Below, piece by piece: positions 11,109-21,390 of a stretch of DNA of 64,000 bases; the stretch's first letter is position 1, and the number at the start of each line of letters is the position of its first letter. Both the position numbers and the translations under genes were made by a program. This DNA is from Phytoamicus setariae (GTDB taxonomy: Bacteria > Pseudomonadota > Alphaproteobacteria > Rhizobiales > Rhizobiaceae). The notes under the pieces are model-generated. The model did no database searches. It worked only from the letters and a program-made list of their open reading frames with translations, and was not told the origin of the DNA. The stretch spans positions 186,001 to 250,000 of the forward strand of contig NZ_JAEQNC010000006.1 in assembly GCF_016722925.1 (NCBI RefSeq), read 5' to 3'.

Positions 11109-11283
11109 AATCTTTCAATTAAGAATCGATGCCGTCTTTATAACGGAAAGGTGCGACTAAGGCCAATTTTACGGCAGCTTTATGAACAGGCTTTTGCCGG
11201 AAATGCAAGTATTTGAGCCCAATTTCAGCCCCTTGCGGGAAAGCGCCGGGACAAGTACGCTCGATGTCGTTGAGGGGACAAAC

Positions 11284-11925
11284 ATGGCCAGCCTAGAAGC
11301 AATGCTCAATGCGTTCACGACCCTGCTCGTGACGACCGACCCGCCCGGATTGGCGCCGATCTTCATCGGCTTGACCGTCGGCATGACAAGGGCGCAGCGG
11401 CGGCAGACAGCGATACGCGGCACGATCATCGCCTTTGGAATTCTCACTGTGTTTGCACTCACCGGCTCGAGTGTCTTGTCGCTGCTCGGCATTTCGATGC
11501 CCGCTTTCCGCATCGCCGGCGGCATGTTGCTATTCTTCATTGCCTTCGAGATGATTTTTGAGAAAAGGCAGGATCGGAAGGAAAAGACCACCGAGACGGC
11601 GATCACCAAGGATCACATACACAATCTCGCGGTGTTTCCACTGGCAATCCCGCTTATCTCGGGGCCTGGCGCGATCTCGGCTACGATCCTGCTTGCCGGC
11701 AACCACCCGTCGGCAATCGATCGTGTCCAGCTTATCGCTGTTATCGCAGTCGTGTCCTTCATATTGCTTGCAGCGCTGCTGGTCGCCGATCAGATCGACC
11801 GCATGCTGGGTCAAACTGGTCGGGCCATTCTCACGCGCTTGCTTGGCGTGTTGTTGTCCGCACTCGCGGTGCAATTCGTGATCGACGGTTTCCGTGCCAG
11901 CATGACGGCTTACATCGGCCCCTGA
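11284..11925 (+). CDS. MarC family integral membrane protein
   Basis: A 213-residue six-span protein of the MarC (PF01914) family. Characteristic segments are TTDPPGLAPIFIGLT at the end of span 1, RIAGGMLLFFIAFEMIF in span 3, and FPLAIPLISGPGAISATIL in span 4. The physiological substrate of the family is not settled. I chose the ATG at 11284 because GAGGGGACA lies just upstream and the protein then begins with the family N-terminus MASLEAMLNAFTTLLV; longer in-frame starts add an unconserved leader. It lies between gyrA (divergent) and tetR (convergent, three bases apart). A second MarC homologue is at 59894-60541. Confidence 0.9.
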   Translation: MASLEAMLNAFTTLLVTTDPPGLAPIFIGLTVGMTRAQRRQTAIRGTIIAFGILTVFALTGSSVLSLLGISMPAFRIAGGMLLFFIAFEMIFEKRQDRKEKTTETAITKDHIHNLAVFPLAIPLISGPGAISATILLAGNHPSAIDRVQLIAVIAVVSFILLAALLVADQIDRMLGQTGRAILTRLLGVLLSALAVQFVIDGFRASMTAYIGP

Positions 11926-11928
11926 CAT

Positions 11929-12603
11929 TCAGGAACGGGAAAACGCCAGCCTGACGAAGGACCTGTAGGCGAGAACCTGCCGTTCGAGTTCGCCCGGATC
12001 ATGCAGTGCCTTGGCCATGATGATGGCGCCATCCACGACGCAGGACAGCATTTTGGCAAGATCTGGCAGATTGATATTTTCCCGGACCGGATGGATGCGG
12101 GCAATCTCTTCGAGATAGCCGAGGAAGCGCGCATTCCAGCCCTTCATCGATTGCGCGCTCAGGTCCCGGACTTGTCTGTCAAAAAGCCGCTCCTGGTAAC
12201 AGATGGCGGAAATTAGGCAGCCAGGATGGCCCGAGGGCAAATCCCTCATCAACTCAGCCAGCAGTTTCAGCCCGACGAGAAACGCGTCGAGTGGATCATC
12301 GGTGAGGTCGCGTCCCCGACCGAAAATGTCGTCGAAAATCCTGTCGTTGGCGATGACGTAGCGGCGCAGCATTTCATGCGCGAGTTCGTTTTTATCCTTG
12401 AAATGGTAGAAGAAACCACCCTTGGTGATGCCAGCCTCGCATATTACCTCCTCGATCGAAGTGGCAGCAAACCCCTTGGCAAGCACCGACGCTTCGGCAA
12501 TCTCGAGAATGCGCTCCCGTGTGGCCGCGCCCTTCCTGCCATCGCGACGCGTTTCGAACTGTACCGTCGGTACAGTTTTGTACTCACCAACTTCAGAAGG
12601 CAT
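11929..12603 (-). CDS. TetR family transcriptional regulator
   Basis: A DNA-binding repressor of about 224 residues. The N-terminal helix-turn-helix runs from GAATRERILEIAEASVLAKG to SIEEVICEAGITKGGFFYHFKDKNELAHEM, the typical TetR_N signature; the remaining helical part would bind the effector. The start is taken as ATG at 12603 (MPSEVGEYKT); TTG at 12612 is an alternative. An almost perfect 21-base palindrome (12557-12577) lies inside codons 9-16, so the protein may repress its own gene from within the coding region. The gene is divergent from the homocysteine methyltransferase gene, a candidate target. Confidence 0.92.
   Translation of the reverse strand: MPSEVGEYKTVPTVQFETRRDGRKGAATRERILEIAEASVLAKGFAATSIEEVICEAGITKGGFFYHFKDKNELAHEMLRRYVIANDRIFDDIFGRGRDLTDDPLDAFLVGLKLLAELMRDLPSGHPGCLISAICYQERLFDRQVRDLSAQSMKGWNARFLGYLEEIARIHPVRENINLPDLAKMLSCVVDGAIIMAKALHDPGELERQVLAYRSFVRLAFSRS
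12557..12577. promoter_or_regulatory. 21-base palindrome, probable TetR operator
   Basis: AACTGTACCG-T-CGGTACAGTT: perfect 10-bp arms around a single central base. Palindromes built on GTACCG/CGGTAC are common TetR-family operators. This one lies inside the 5' coding region of the tetR gene, 205 bases from the divergent methyltransferase start. Assignment to this TetR is inference. Confidence 0.6.
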
Positions 12604-12730
12604 GACGGCCAATCACCTCTCTCGATAGCTAAGTAACTGTGTCCACGAGATTTTCTTAAAATCGAGGCTGCAGTACCACAAGCTCACTAGAACAAAATGT
12701 CTGGTTTCTGAGAGAATTGCGCTCTTGAAT

Positions 12731-12752
12731 GCGCTAGGTTCGCAACCTGCGC
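12731..12752. promoter_or_regulatory. Imperfect inverted repeat before homocysteine methyltransferase
   Basis: GCGCTAGGTT-CGC-AACCTGCGC: arms pair over nine bases with one extra T in the left arm. It ends 29 bases before the start codon at 12782, where an operator or a small RNA hairpin could act. Nothing identifies the binding protein. Confidence 0.35.
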
Positions 12753-12781
12753 CTACTGCAATTTAACATCGGAGACCCCAA

Positions 12782-13738
12782 ATGGCAAAGTATCGACACG
12801 ATCTGCCTCAGCTAAAAGGTGGTGATTTCCTGACCGATGGCGGAATGGAAACGACTTTCGTTTTTCATCGCGGCATGGAGCTTCCACACTTTGCATCGTT
12901 TCCGCTGCTGGATACGGACGAAGGCCGCGCCGAAATCGTCAGATACTTCGAACCCTATATCGAGATCGCCCGCACGCGAGGCGTTGGCTTTATATTGGAT
13001 AGCCCGACATGGCGTGCCAACCCGGACTGGGGACCCCGCCTTGGCTACGACGAGGACGGTCTCATTGCTCTCAATATTCGTTCCATCGAGTTCCTGGAGA
13101 GCTTGCGCAGGCGTTGGGAAACACCGGAAACGCCGATCGTGCTGGAAGGCGTGATCGGTCCCCGCGGTGACGGCTACAAGGCGGGCAACATGGATCCAGC
13201 AGATGCGGAGGATTACCATTCGCTGCAGATCGAAGCTTTCTCGAGATCATCTGCCGATGTGGTCGCCGCCTTCACCATGAACACCACAGGCGAAGCAATC
13301 GGTATTGCTCGCGCAGCCAAGGCAGCGGCCATGCCTTGCGTCATTTCGTTCACGGTGGAGACGGACGGCGGTCTGGTCAACGGCACGTCCCTGCGCGAGG
13401 CGATAGAATTGACAGAGGAAGCGACCGGCGGCTCTCCAATCTACTACATGGTGAACTGCGCTCATCCCACGCATTTCGACCAGGCACTGAAAAATGGCGA
13501 CAAATGGGTGAAACGGATCGTGGGGATTCGCGCGAATTCATCGACCAAGAGTCATCAGGAGCTCGACGAGTCCACGGAAATCGATATTGGCGATCCGGTC
13601 GATCTTGGACGCCGTTACCGGGCGCTCAGAAAAGACTACCCCGACATGCGCATCCTTGGCGGCTGCTGTGGTACCGACCACCGACATCTTTTCGCAATCT
13701 GCGAGGCATGCGCGCCGACACGCGGCATGGCCACGTGA
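12782..13738 (+). CDS. Homocysteine S-methyltransferase family protein
   Basis: A 318-residue TIM-barrel methyltransferase (PF02574) that would move a methyl group from a donor such as S-methylmethionine or betaine to homocysteine, giving methionine. Zinc-binding cysteines are visible in VNCAHPTHF near residue 226 and in the pair GGCCGTDHRH near residue 300. The N-terminus LTDGGMETTFVF matches the family's substrate-binding DGGxET. GGAGA lies upstream of the ATG. The natural methyl donor is unknown. It complements B12-dependent MetH at 55389-59171 and could supply methionine without cobalamin. Confidence 0.88.
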   Translation: MAKYRHDLPQLKGGDFLTDGGMETTFVFHRGMELPHFASFPLLDTDEGRAEIVRYFEPYIEIARTRGVGFILDSPTWRANPDWGPRLGYDEDGLIALNIRSIEFLESLRRRWETPETPIVLEGVIGPRGDGYKAGNMDPADAEDYHSLQIEAFSRSSADVVAAFTMNTTGEAIGIARAAKAAAMPCVISFTVETDGGLVNGTSLREAIELTEEATGGSPIYYMVNCAHPTHFDQALKNGDKWVKRIVGIRANSSTKSHQELDESTEIDIGDPVDLGRRYRALRKDYPDMRILGGCCGTDHRHLFAICEACAPTRGMAT

Positions 13739-13789
13739 ACAGAGCCGACATTGCTCGACAGGGTTTGGGAGCAGCAAAACTTCAACGAA

Positions 13790-13821
13790 AATGCCACGCA
13801 TCGAAATCGACGCGTGGCATT
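13790..13821. terminator. Bidirectional terminator-like hairpin
   Basis: A perfect 10-bp stem AATGCCACGC / GCGTGGCATT with a 12-base loop, between the convergent methyltransferase and ssb genes. Flanks are moderately T-rich in both directions, so it can serve either gene. Confidence 0.65.
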
Positions 13822-13897
13822 GTGAAATTCTTGTATCGCGCAAAATGCAGACAGCACACTCATTGCCATCTTTACGCTATGCATTGACCAACCGCGA

Positions 13898-14425
13898 TCA
13901 GAACGGAATGTCGTCGTCCATGTCGCGCGAAAACGACGGGGCATTCTGCTGCGGACGACCTGACGACTGTGTGCGAGCAGGCTGGCTGTTGCGGTTGTCG
14001 CCACCGCTGAAGCCTGAATCATAGTTGTTGTCTTCATAGCCGCCCTGGGCGCGACCGCCGCCGCCACCCTCGCCGCGGCCATCGAGCATGGTCAGCGTCG
14101 AATTGAAGCCCTGCAGCACGATTTCCGTCGAATAGCGGTCGTTGCCGGTCTGGTCCTGCCACTTGCGGGTCTGCAGCGCACCTTCGATATAGAGCTTGGC
14201 GCCCTTCTTGATGTACTGCTCGACAACCTTGCAGAGGCCTTCATTGAAGACCACCACGGTGTGCCATTCGGTCTTTTCCCGGCGTTCGCCGGAATTCTTG
14301 TCGCGCCATTGTTCGGACGTCGCGATGCGCAAGTTGGCGATCGGCCTGCCGTCCTGCGTACGCCTGATTTCCGGGTCGGCACCAACGTTGCCAACCAGAA
14401 TAACCTTGTTTACACTACCCGCCAT
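13898..14425 (-). CDS. ssb: Single-stranded DNA-binding protein
   Basis: Binds and protects single-stranded DNA in replication, repair and recombination. The 175 residues have the OB-fold N-terminus (MAGSVNKVILVGNVGADPEI, then RTQDGRPIANLRIATSEQW and EWHTVVVFNEGLCKVVEQYIKKG), a Gly/Asn/Ser-rich linker (GRGEGGGGGRAQGGYEDNN), and the conserved acidic tip DMDDDIPF that docks partner proteins. It is divergent from uvrA with a LexA-type SOS box between them, the standard alphaproteobacterial arrangement. Confidence 0.98.
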   Translation of the reverse strand: MAGSVNKVILVGNVGADPEIRRTQDGRPIANLRIATSEQWRDKNSGERREKTEWHTVVVFNEGLCKVVEQYIKKGAKLYIEGALQTRKWQDQTGNDRYSTEIVLQGFNSTLTMLDGRGEGGGGGRAQGGYEDNNYDSGFSGGDNRNSQPARTQSSGRPQQNAPSFSRDMDDDIPF

Positions 14426-14553
14426 ACCAATATCCTATTCGCGAAAAGGGACACCAAACGCCCCGGAGCCTTAGTCTCGCCGACTTTACCCGTTTGGTGA
14501 GGCCAAAGCGCCCCTGTGGCCACCTAAATCCACAGAAAATCCGGCTTCCATGC

Positions 14554-14568
14554 GTTCCTTATTTGTTC
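14554..14568. promoter_or_regulatory. LexA-binding SOS box (GTTC-N7-GTTC)
   Basis: GTTC CTTATTT GTTC matches the direct-repeat SOS box of alphaproteobacterial LexA exactly. It is about 130 bases from both ssb and uvrA start codons, consistent with DNA-damage control of the divergent pair. Confidence 0.88.
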
Positions 14569-14700
14569 TATGCAGTTTCATGAACGATGTCAATCGACTC
14601 GTGAGACTGTGGAAAATCGGAATTCCTGTGGGTCCTGGTGACAACCGATGTCAGTGGTGCGGCGTACAGGTGTTCGAACGAACGTCATGAAGCAGGCAAA

Positions 14701-17622
14701 ATGAGCGAACTTAAGACCATATCCATCCGCGGTGCACGTGAGCACAATCTCAAGGGCATTGATCTCGATCTGCCGCGCAATAGCCTGATCGTCATGACCG
14801 GGCTCTCGGGCTCGGGGAAATCCTCGCTGGCGTTCGATACGATCTATGCCGAAGGGCAGCGGCGCTATGTCGAGAGCCTGTCGGCTTATGCGCGCCAGTT
14901 CCTCGAGATGATGCAGAAGCCTGACGTCGATCAGATCGATGGCCTGTCGCCGGCTATCTCGATCGAGCAGAAGACGACGTCGCGCAATCCGAGATCCACC
15001 GTCGGCACGGTTACGGAAATCTACGACTACATGCGGCTGCTGTTTGCGCGTGTCGGCGTTCCCTATTCGCCGGCGACCGGTCTGCCGATCGAAAGCCAGA
15101 CCGTGAGCCAGATGGTGGATCGCATCCTCGCCTTTGAAGAAGGGACAAGGCTCTACATTCTGGCGCCTTTGGTGCGCGGAAGAAAGGGCGAGTACAAGAA
15201 GGAACTTGCCGATCTGATGAAGAAGGGCTTCCAGCGCGTCAAGATCGACGGCCAGTTCTACGAGATCCCCGACGCCCCTGCGCTGGACAAGAAGTACAAG
15301 CACGACATCGATGTCGTTGTTGACCGTGTCGTCGTGCGCTCTGACATGGCCACCCGCCTGGCCGACAGCGTCGAGACCTGCTTGCGGCTGGCCGATGGGT
15401 TGGCGATTGCGGAATTTGCCGACCGGCCTCTGCCGCCTGAAGAGACATCGGAAGGTGGCTCGGCCAACAAATCGGCCAATGAGACGCATGAACGGGTGAT
15501 GTTCTCGGAAAAGTTCGCCTGCCCGGTTTCCGGTTTTACCATTCCGGAGATCGAGCCACGGCTGTTCTCATTCAACAATCCGTTCGGCGCCTGCCCCTCC
15601 TGCGACGGCTTGGGCACCCAGCAGAAGATCGATGCCGATCTGATCGTGCCCGAGCAGCAGCGGACGCTGCGCGACGGCGCCATCGCGCCCTGGGCGAAGT
15701 CGGTGTCGCCCTACTACAACCAGACTCTTGAAGCGCTGGGCAAGGAGTTCGGCTTCAAGTTGTCTTCGCGCTGGAGTGACTTGTCCGCGGAGGCGCAGGG
15801 GGCGATCCTGCATGGTACAGGCAAGCGTGAGATCACCTTTCACTATGCCGATGGCGCCCGGTCCTACCAGACGACCAAGACTTTCGAGGGCATTATCCCC
15901 AATCTCGAGCGCCGCTGGAAAGAAACCGATTCCGCCTGGTCGCGCGAGGATATCGAACGGTTCATGAGCCAGGCGCCCTGCCCGGCCTGTAACGGCTATC
16001 GACTGAAGCCGGAATCGTTGGCGGTCAAACTTGACACCTTCCATATCGGTCAGGTCTCGGAAATGTCGATCCGCGACGCCGTTGGCTGGTTCAACGCTTT
16101 GCCGGCCAAGTTGAACGCAAAGCAGAACGAGATCGCGGTCCGCATTCTCAAGGAAATCCGCGACAGGCTGAAGTTCCTCAACGATGTTGGTCTCGAGTAT
16201 CTTGCGCTGTCGCGTAATTCCGGCACGTTGTCTGGCGGCGAGAGCCAGCGCATCCGGCTGGCGTCGCAGATCGGTTCCGGTCTCACAGGTGTGCTCTACG
16301 TTCTTGACGAACCATCCATCGGCCTTCACCAGCGGGACAATGCGCGGCTGCTTGAAACGCTCAAGCATCTGCGCGATATCGGCAACACGGTCATAGTCGT
16401 CGAGCATGACGAAGATGCGATCCTGACGGCCGACTACGTCGTGGACATCGGTCCGGCAGCCGGCATTCACGGCGGTGAAGTCGTGGCTGAAGGCTCGCCA
16501 TCCGACATCATGGCAAACCCGAACTCGCTGACCGGAAAGTACCTGTCCGGCGAAATGTCGGTGGCTGTCCCAGTGGATCGCAGAAAGCCTAAGAAAGGCA
16601 AGGAAATCAAGGTTGTCGGGGCAAAAGCCAACAATCTGAAGAATGTTACTGCCTCCATTCCGCTGGGCGTTTTTACCGCAGTCACCGGAGTGTCGGGCGG
16701 CGGCAAATCCACCTTTCTGATCGAGACGCTCTATAAGTCGGCGGCACGTCGCGTTATGGGCGCCCGCGAAAACCCGGCCGAGCACGAGCGCATCGAGGGT
16801 TTCGAGCACATCGACAAGGTCATCGATATTGACCAGTCGCCGATCGGTCGGACGCCGCGCTCCAACCCTGCGACCTATACCGGTGCATTCACTCCGATCC
16901 GCGATTGGTTTGCCGGCCTGCCCGAAGCCAAGACGCGGGGCTATGCGCCCGGAAGGTTCTCATTCAACGTCAAGGGCGGCCGCTGCGAAGCCTGCCAGGG
17001 CGATGGCGTCATCAAGATCGAGATGCACTTCCTGCCTGACGTTTACGTCACCTGCGACGTTTGTCACGGAAAGCGCTACAACCGGGAAACGCTCGACGTA
17101 CACTTCAAGGGCAAGTCGATTTCCGACGTGCTTGATATGACGGTCGAGGAAGGCTGCGATTTCTTTGCTGCGGTCCCGGCCGTGCGTGACAAGCTTACGT
17201 CGCTCAGGGATGTCGGTCTCGGCTATATCAAGGTGGGCCAGCAGGCGAACACGCTTTCCGGTGGCGAAGCGCAGCGGGTCAAGCTGGCCAAGGAACTGTC
17301 GAAGCGCTCGACCGGCCGCACGCTCTACATCCTCGACGAGCCGACAACGGGCCTGCATTTTCACGATGTGGTCAAGTTGCTGGAAATGCTGCACGAGCTG
17401 GTCAACCAGGGCAATTCCGTGGTGGTCATCGAACACAATCTTGAAGTCATCAAGACTGCGGATTGGATCATCGATTTCGGGCCGGAAGGCGGTGACGGCG
17501 GTGGTGAAGTGATTGCCGAAGGTACACCGGAACAGGTGGTCAAGGAAACGCGTTCCTACACCGGTCACTTCCTGAAGGAACTGCTGGCGCGCCATCCGGC
17601 CCGCCAGGCGGCTGCCGAATAG
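14701..17622 (+). CDS. uvrA: Excinuclease ABC subunit A
   Basis: Damage-sensing ATPase of nucleotide excision repair, acting with UvrB as a dimer. The 973 residues show two ABC modules: Walker [10 protein letters not shown] near residue 33 and GVSGGGKST near 660, with signatures LSGGESQRI and LSGGEAQRV. Zinc-finger cysteine pairs are visible (CPSC near 300; CPAC near 425; CEAC and CDVC near 765-795). The ATG at 14701 gives the family start [20 protein letters not shown]; an upstream in-frame start at 14638 adds 21 unconserved residues. Expression is probably LexA-controlled. Confidence 0.98.
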   Translation: MSELKTISIRGAREHNLKGIDLDLPRNSLIVMTGLSGSGKSSLAFDTIYAEGQRRYVESLSAYARQFLEMMQKPDVDQIDGLSPAISIEQKTTSRNPRSTVGTVTEIYDYMRLLFARVGVPYSPATGLPIESQTVSQMVDRILAFEEGTRLYILAPLVRGRKGEYKKELADLMKKGFQRVKIDGQFYEIPDAPALDKKYKHDIDVVVDRVVVRSDMATRLADSVETCLRLADGLAIAEFADRPLPPEETSEGGSANKSANETHERVMFSEKFACPVSGFTIPEIEPRLFSFNNPFGACPSCDGLGTQQKIDADLIVPEQQRTLRDGAIAPWAKSVSPYYNQTLEALGKEFGFKLSSRWSDLSAEAQGAILHGTGKREITFHYADGARSYQTTKTFEGIIPNLERRWKETDSAWSREDIERFMSQAPCPACNGYRLKPESLAVKLDTFHIGQVSEMSIRDAVGWFNALPAKLNAKQNEIAVRILKEIRDRLKFLNDVGLEYLALSRNSGTLSGGESQRIRLASQIGSGLTGVLYVLDEPSIGLHQRDNARLLETLKHLRDIGNTVIVVEHDEDAILTADYVVDIGPAAGIHGGEVVAEGSPSDIMANPNSLTGKYLSGEMSVAVPVDRRKPKKGKEIKVVGAKANNLKNVTASIPLGVFTAVTGVSGGGKSTFLIETLYKSAARRVMGARENPAEHERIEGFEHIDKVIDIDQSPIGRTPRSNPATYTGAFTPIRDWFAGLPEAKTRGYAPGRFSFNVKGGRCEACQGDGVIKIEMHFLPDVYVTCDVCHGKRYNRETLDVHFKGKSISDVLDMTVEEGCDFFAAVPAVRDKLTSLRDVGLGYIKVGQQANTLSGGEAQRVKLAKELSKRSTGRTLYILDEPTTGLHFHDVVKLLEMLHELVNQGNSVVVIEHNLEVIKTADWIIDFGPEGGDGGGEVIAEGTPEQVVKETRSYTGHFLKELLARHPARQAAAE

Positions 17623-17650
17623 GTATCCACAACTCTTCACTGATAAATGA

Positions 17651-17678
17651 AAATGGCGGGACCGAAATCCCGCCATTT
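17651..17678. terminator. Bidirectional terminator between uvrA and glnA
   Basis: An 11-bp perfect stem AAATGGCGGGA / TCCCGCCATTT with a 6-base loop. T-rich sequence follows on both strands (CTTGTTT rightwards; TTCATTTATCA leftwards), fitting the convergent uvrA and glnA genes. Confidence 0.9.
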
Positions 17679-17719
17679 CTTGTTTCAAGACGATTGCCGG
17701 GCGCGAACCCGGCCATGCA

Positions 17720-19129
17720 TCAGCACGAATAGTACATGTCGAACTCGACCGGATGCGGGGTCATGTCGTAGCGCATGACTTCCTGCATCTTCAGTTCGAT
17801 ATAGCTGTCGATCTGGTCGTCGTCGAACACACCGCCAGCCGTCAGGTACTTGCGGTCCTTGTCGAGGCTTTCCAGCGCTTCGCGCAGCGAGCCGCACACG
17901 GTCGGGATCTTCTTGAGTTCCTTCGGCGGCAGGTCGTAGAGATCCTTGTCCATGGCCTTGCCCGGATGGATCTTGTTCTTGATGCCGTCGAGGCCGGCCA
18001 TCAGCATCGCCGCGAAACCGAGATAGGGGTTCTGGGCCGGATCAGGGAAGCGGACCTCGAGGCGCTTGGCCTTCGGATTGGTGCCGAACGGAATACGGCA
18101 GGAAGCAGATCGGTTGCGCGCCGAATAGGCCAGCAACACCGGTGCCTCATAACCCGGGACCAGTCGCTTATAGGAGTTCGTCGTCGGATTGGTGAAGGCA
18201 TTCAGCGACTTGGCATGCTTGATGATGCCGCCGATATAGTAGAGGCAGCTTTCCGACAGGCCGGCATACTCGTCACCAGCAAAGGTCGGTTTGCCGTCTT
18301 TCCAGATCGACTGGTGGACATGCATGCCCGAGCCATTATCGCCGAAGATCGGCTTCGGCATGAAGGTCGCGGTCTTGCCGTAAGCATTGGCAACCTGGTG
18401 GACGACATACTTGTAGATCTGCATCTTGTCGGCATTACGCACCAGCGTATCGAACTTGACGCCGAGTTCATGCTGGGCAGCGGCGACTTCATGGTGCTGC
18501 TTTTCGACGACCACGCCCATTTCCGCCATGACGGTCAGCATTTCGGAACGCATGTCCTGAAGGCTGTCGATCGGCGGAACCGGGAAATAGCCGCCCTTGA
18601 CGCGCGGACGGTGACCCAGATTACCGGACTCATAGTCGGTATCATCGTTGGACGGCAGCTCGGAGGAATCGAGTTTGAAGCCGGTGTTGTAAGGATCAGC
18701 CTTGTACTTGACGTCGTCGAATACGAAGAATTCCGGCTCCGGACCGACGAAGATGGTGTCGCCGATGCCGGACGCCTTCAGATAAGCTTCAGCCTTCTTG
18801 GCTGTGCCGCGCGGGTCGCGGTTGTAGGCTTCGCCAGAAACCGGATCGAGAATATCGCAGACGATCACCATGGTGGACTGGGCGAAGAACGGGTCCATGT
18901 GCACGGTTTCCGGATCCGGCATCAAAACCATGTCCGACTCGTTGATGGCCTTCCAGCCTGCAATCGAGGAGCCGTCGAACATCACGCCATCGGCGAACAT
19001 GTCTTCGTCTACGACGCCAACGTCCATGGTCAGATGCTGCAGCTTGCCCTTGGGGTCGGTGAAGCGCAGGTCCACGAACTTGACGTCATTGTCTTTGATC
19101 TGTTTCAAAATATCTTTTGCGGTCGTCAT
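17720..19129 (-). CDS. glnA: Glutamine synthetase, type I
   Basis: ATP-dependent synthesis of glutamine from glutamate and ammonia, the main ammonium-assimilation step; active as a dodecamer. The 469 residues carry [20 protein letters not shown] at the N-terminus, the [15 protein letters not shown] loop, the metal-binding [11 protein letters not shown] near 130, [10 protein letters not shown] near 265, and the adenylylation loop ending [12 protein letters not shown], whose Tyr is the GlnE target in GSI-beta enzymes. It lies 60 bases downstream of glnB and is probably co-transcribed from the glnB sigma-54 promoter. Confidence 0.98.
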   Translation of the reverse strand: MTTAKDILKQIKDNDVKFVDLRFTDPKGKLQHLTMDVGVVDEDMFADGVMFDGSSIAGWKAINESDMVLMPDPETVHMDPFFAQSTMVIVCDILDPVSGEAYNRDPRGTAKKAEAYLKASGIGDTIFVGPEPEFFVFDDVKYKADPYNTGFKLDSSELPSNDDTDYESGNLGHRPRVKGGYFPVPPIDSLQDMRSEMLTVMAEMGVVVEKQHHEVAAAQHELGVKFDTLVRNADKMQIYKYVVHQVANAYGKTATFMPKPIFGDNGSGMHVHQSIWKDGKPTFAGDEYAGLSESCLYYIGGIIKHAKSLNAFTNPTTNSYKRLVPGYEAPVLLAYSARNRSASCRIPFGTNPKAKRLEVRFPDPAQNPYLGFAAMLMAGLDGIKNKIHPGKAMDKDLYDLPPKELKKIPTVCGSLREALESLDKDRKYLTAGGVFDDDQIDSYIELKMQEVMRYDMTPHPVEFDMYYSC

Positions 19130-19189
19130 TTAAGCATCCCTTTATGATGACGATAATCTCTTCCTGGCCTATCGTGGCTGGAAATAACT

Positions 19190-19738
<549 letters not shown>

Positions 19739-19860
19739 TCAGCTTTGCTGCTCCCCTAACGGGCAGTCAGGCTCAGGTGAATATTTTGGCAAACGCCTAA
19801 ATATTAATCGAAAATCGGCATCGCGGATCGGGCGCGCCTCGCCGACAGTGGGCCTTGTTT

Positions 19861-19878
19861 CGTGCGAGCGTTCGCACG
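19861..19878. promoter_or_regulatory. Palindrome upstream of nnr
   Basis: CGTGCGA-GCGT-TCGCACG: perfect 7-bp arms around 4 bases, ending 33 bases before the nnr start. It could be an operator or a short leader hairpin. The rest of the 383-base glnB-nnr gap (19529-19911) shows only the sigma-54 promoter. Confidence 0.4.
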
Positions 19879-19911
19879 TGCATCAATAATAGGCAAAGGG
19901 ATGAAAATCGG

Positions 19912-21360
19912 ATGCTGATTGAGCCCGAAGCCGTAGCCAAAATCGATGCCGATTGTATCCGTTCGGGTATTCCGGGCTATGCGTTGATGACTGCTGCCGG
20001 CCATGCGGTTGCGGCGGCGGCACTACGGCACTATCCCGAGGCCGAGCGTTTCGTGGTGCTTGCCGGGCCGGGAAACAATGGGGGCGACGGCTATGTTGCC
20101 GCGCGGCTGCTCGCAGAATCCGGTGCTGACATCCGCGTCTTCCGGCTGTCGATGAAACCACCCATGACTGAGGACGCGAGCCGCGCCCATGCTGAATGCC
20201 CGGTCGAGGGCCTGCCGTTGTCGATGTATTGCCCTCGCCTTGGCGACGTCGTCATCGACGCGCTGTTCGGTGCAGGGCTGGCACGCGACCTATCCCCTGA
20301 AGTCAGCGACCTGATCAGCGAGTTGGAGCGCAATCGGATACCGGTCCTTTCTGTCGATATTCCGAGCGGAATTTGCGGGCGTTCCGGCCATATACGAGGG
20401 GCGGCCTTTCGTGCCGAGCGTACAGTGACCTTCGTTGCGCTGAAGCCAGGACAAGTGCTGCTGCCCGGGCGCGAACATTGCGGCGAAGTGGAAATCGCAG
20501 AAATCGGCGTCCCTCGACGCCTCATTGAACAATACCGCAGCCCGACCCGCATCAATAGTCCAGACATTTGGTTGGACTATGCCAGTGCGAAAACGCCCTC
20601 CGGGCACAAGTATTCGCACGGTTCGCTGGGGGTCTTTTCGGGCGGGGCGACACAGACCGGGGCGTGCAGGCTTGCGGCCGAAGCCGGACTACGTGCCGGT
20701 GCGGGTCTGGTGACGATTGCAGGTCCATCAGAGGCCCTTGCCGCCAATGCGGCACATTTGACCGCGGTGATGTTACGCCAGGTCGATGGCAGGGCCGAAC
20801 TCGACGAATGGCTGCAGGACCGCCGACTGGGCGCTTTCGTTCTTGGGCCTGGTTTCGGAGTTGGCGAGAAGGCGCGGGATTTCGTACTGGCACTCCGCGA
20901 CCGCAACCTCGTCCTTGATGCAGACGGAATTACATCGTTCCGAGATGATCCCGAACGTCTCTTCGAAGCCTTTTCGACTGGAGCACCGCATCTGATACTC
21001 ACCCCCCATGATGGTGAGTTTGGCCGCTTGTTTCCGGACGTCGCTGCAAGCAAGGAAATTTCGAAAGTCGAGCGGGCGCAAGCCGCAGCACGACGGGCCA
21101 ATGCCATCATCATACTAAAGGGAGCCGATACCGTCATCGCGGGGCCGGACGGGCGCTGTGCAATCAATTCCAACGCCCCGCCGTGGCTCGCCACCGCCGG
21201 CTCAGGCGATGTACTGGCGGGAATCTGCGGCTCGCTGATGGCGCAGGGCTTTGCCGCCTTTGAGACTGCGTGCGCCGCCGTCTGGTATCATGGCGAGGCC
21301 GGTAATCGCGCCGGCAAGGGACTGACGGCGGAAAGCCTCGTCAGCCATATCGATATCTGA
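19912..21360 (+). CDS. nnr: Bifunctional NAD(P)H-hydrate epimerase / dehydratase
   Basis: Repairs damaged NAD(P)H: the N-terminal YjeF_N domain epimerises R- and S-NAD(P)HX and the C-terminal ribokinase-like domain dehydrates S-NAD(P)HX with ADP. Visible motifs are VLAGPGNNGGDGYVAARLL near residue 45, VDALFGAGL and SVDIPSGICG in the first domain, then GHKYSHGSLGVFSGG near 230, LTPHDGEFGRLFP near 365, and the catalytic AGSGDVLAGICGSLMA near 430. The start is ATG at 19912 (MLIEPEAVAKID, 482 residues). The gene is divergent from glnB, with which it is often linked in rhizobia. Confidence 0.95.
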   Translation: MLIEPEAVAKIDADCIRSGIPGYALMTAAGHAVAAAALRHYPEAERFVVLAGPGNNGGDGYVAARLLAESGADIRVFRLSMKPPMTEDASRAHAECPVEGLPLSMYCPRLGDVVIDALFGAGLARDLSPEVSDLISELERNRIPVLSVDIPSGICGRSGHIRGAAFRAERTVTFVALKPGQVLLPGREHCGEVEIAEIGVPRRLIEQYRSPTRINSPDIWLDYASAKTPSGHKYSHGSLGVFSGGATQTGACRLAAEAGLRAGAGLVTIAGPSEALAANAAHLTAVMLRQVDGRAELDEWLQDRRLGAFVLGPGFGVGEKARDFVLALRDRNLVLDADGITSFRDDPERLFEAFSTGAPHLILTPHDGEFGRLFPDVAASKEISKVERAQAAARRANAIIILKGADTVIAGPDGRCAINSNAPPWLATAGSGDVLAGICGSLMAQGFAAFETACAAVWYHGEAGNRAGKGLTAESLVSHIDI

Positions 21361-21390
21361 TCGGCTACCATCCCGGTATGGCCGTGCCAC

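Noticed and set aside
11182-11283. N-terminal extension of the MarC protein
   Set aside because: The 34 extra residues are not hydrophobic or family-like; ATG 11284 has the ribosome-binding site.
12613-12781. SAM-II type riboswitch before the homocysteine methyltransferase
   Set aside because: The required pseudoknot segments are not present; only a short inverted repeat was found.
15568-16809. 413-codon open frame on the minus strand
   Set aside because: Antisense to uvrA; uvrA motifs are intact on the other strand.
17753-19147. 464-codon open frame on the plus strand
   Set aside because: Antisense shadow of glnA with no recognisable domain.
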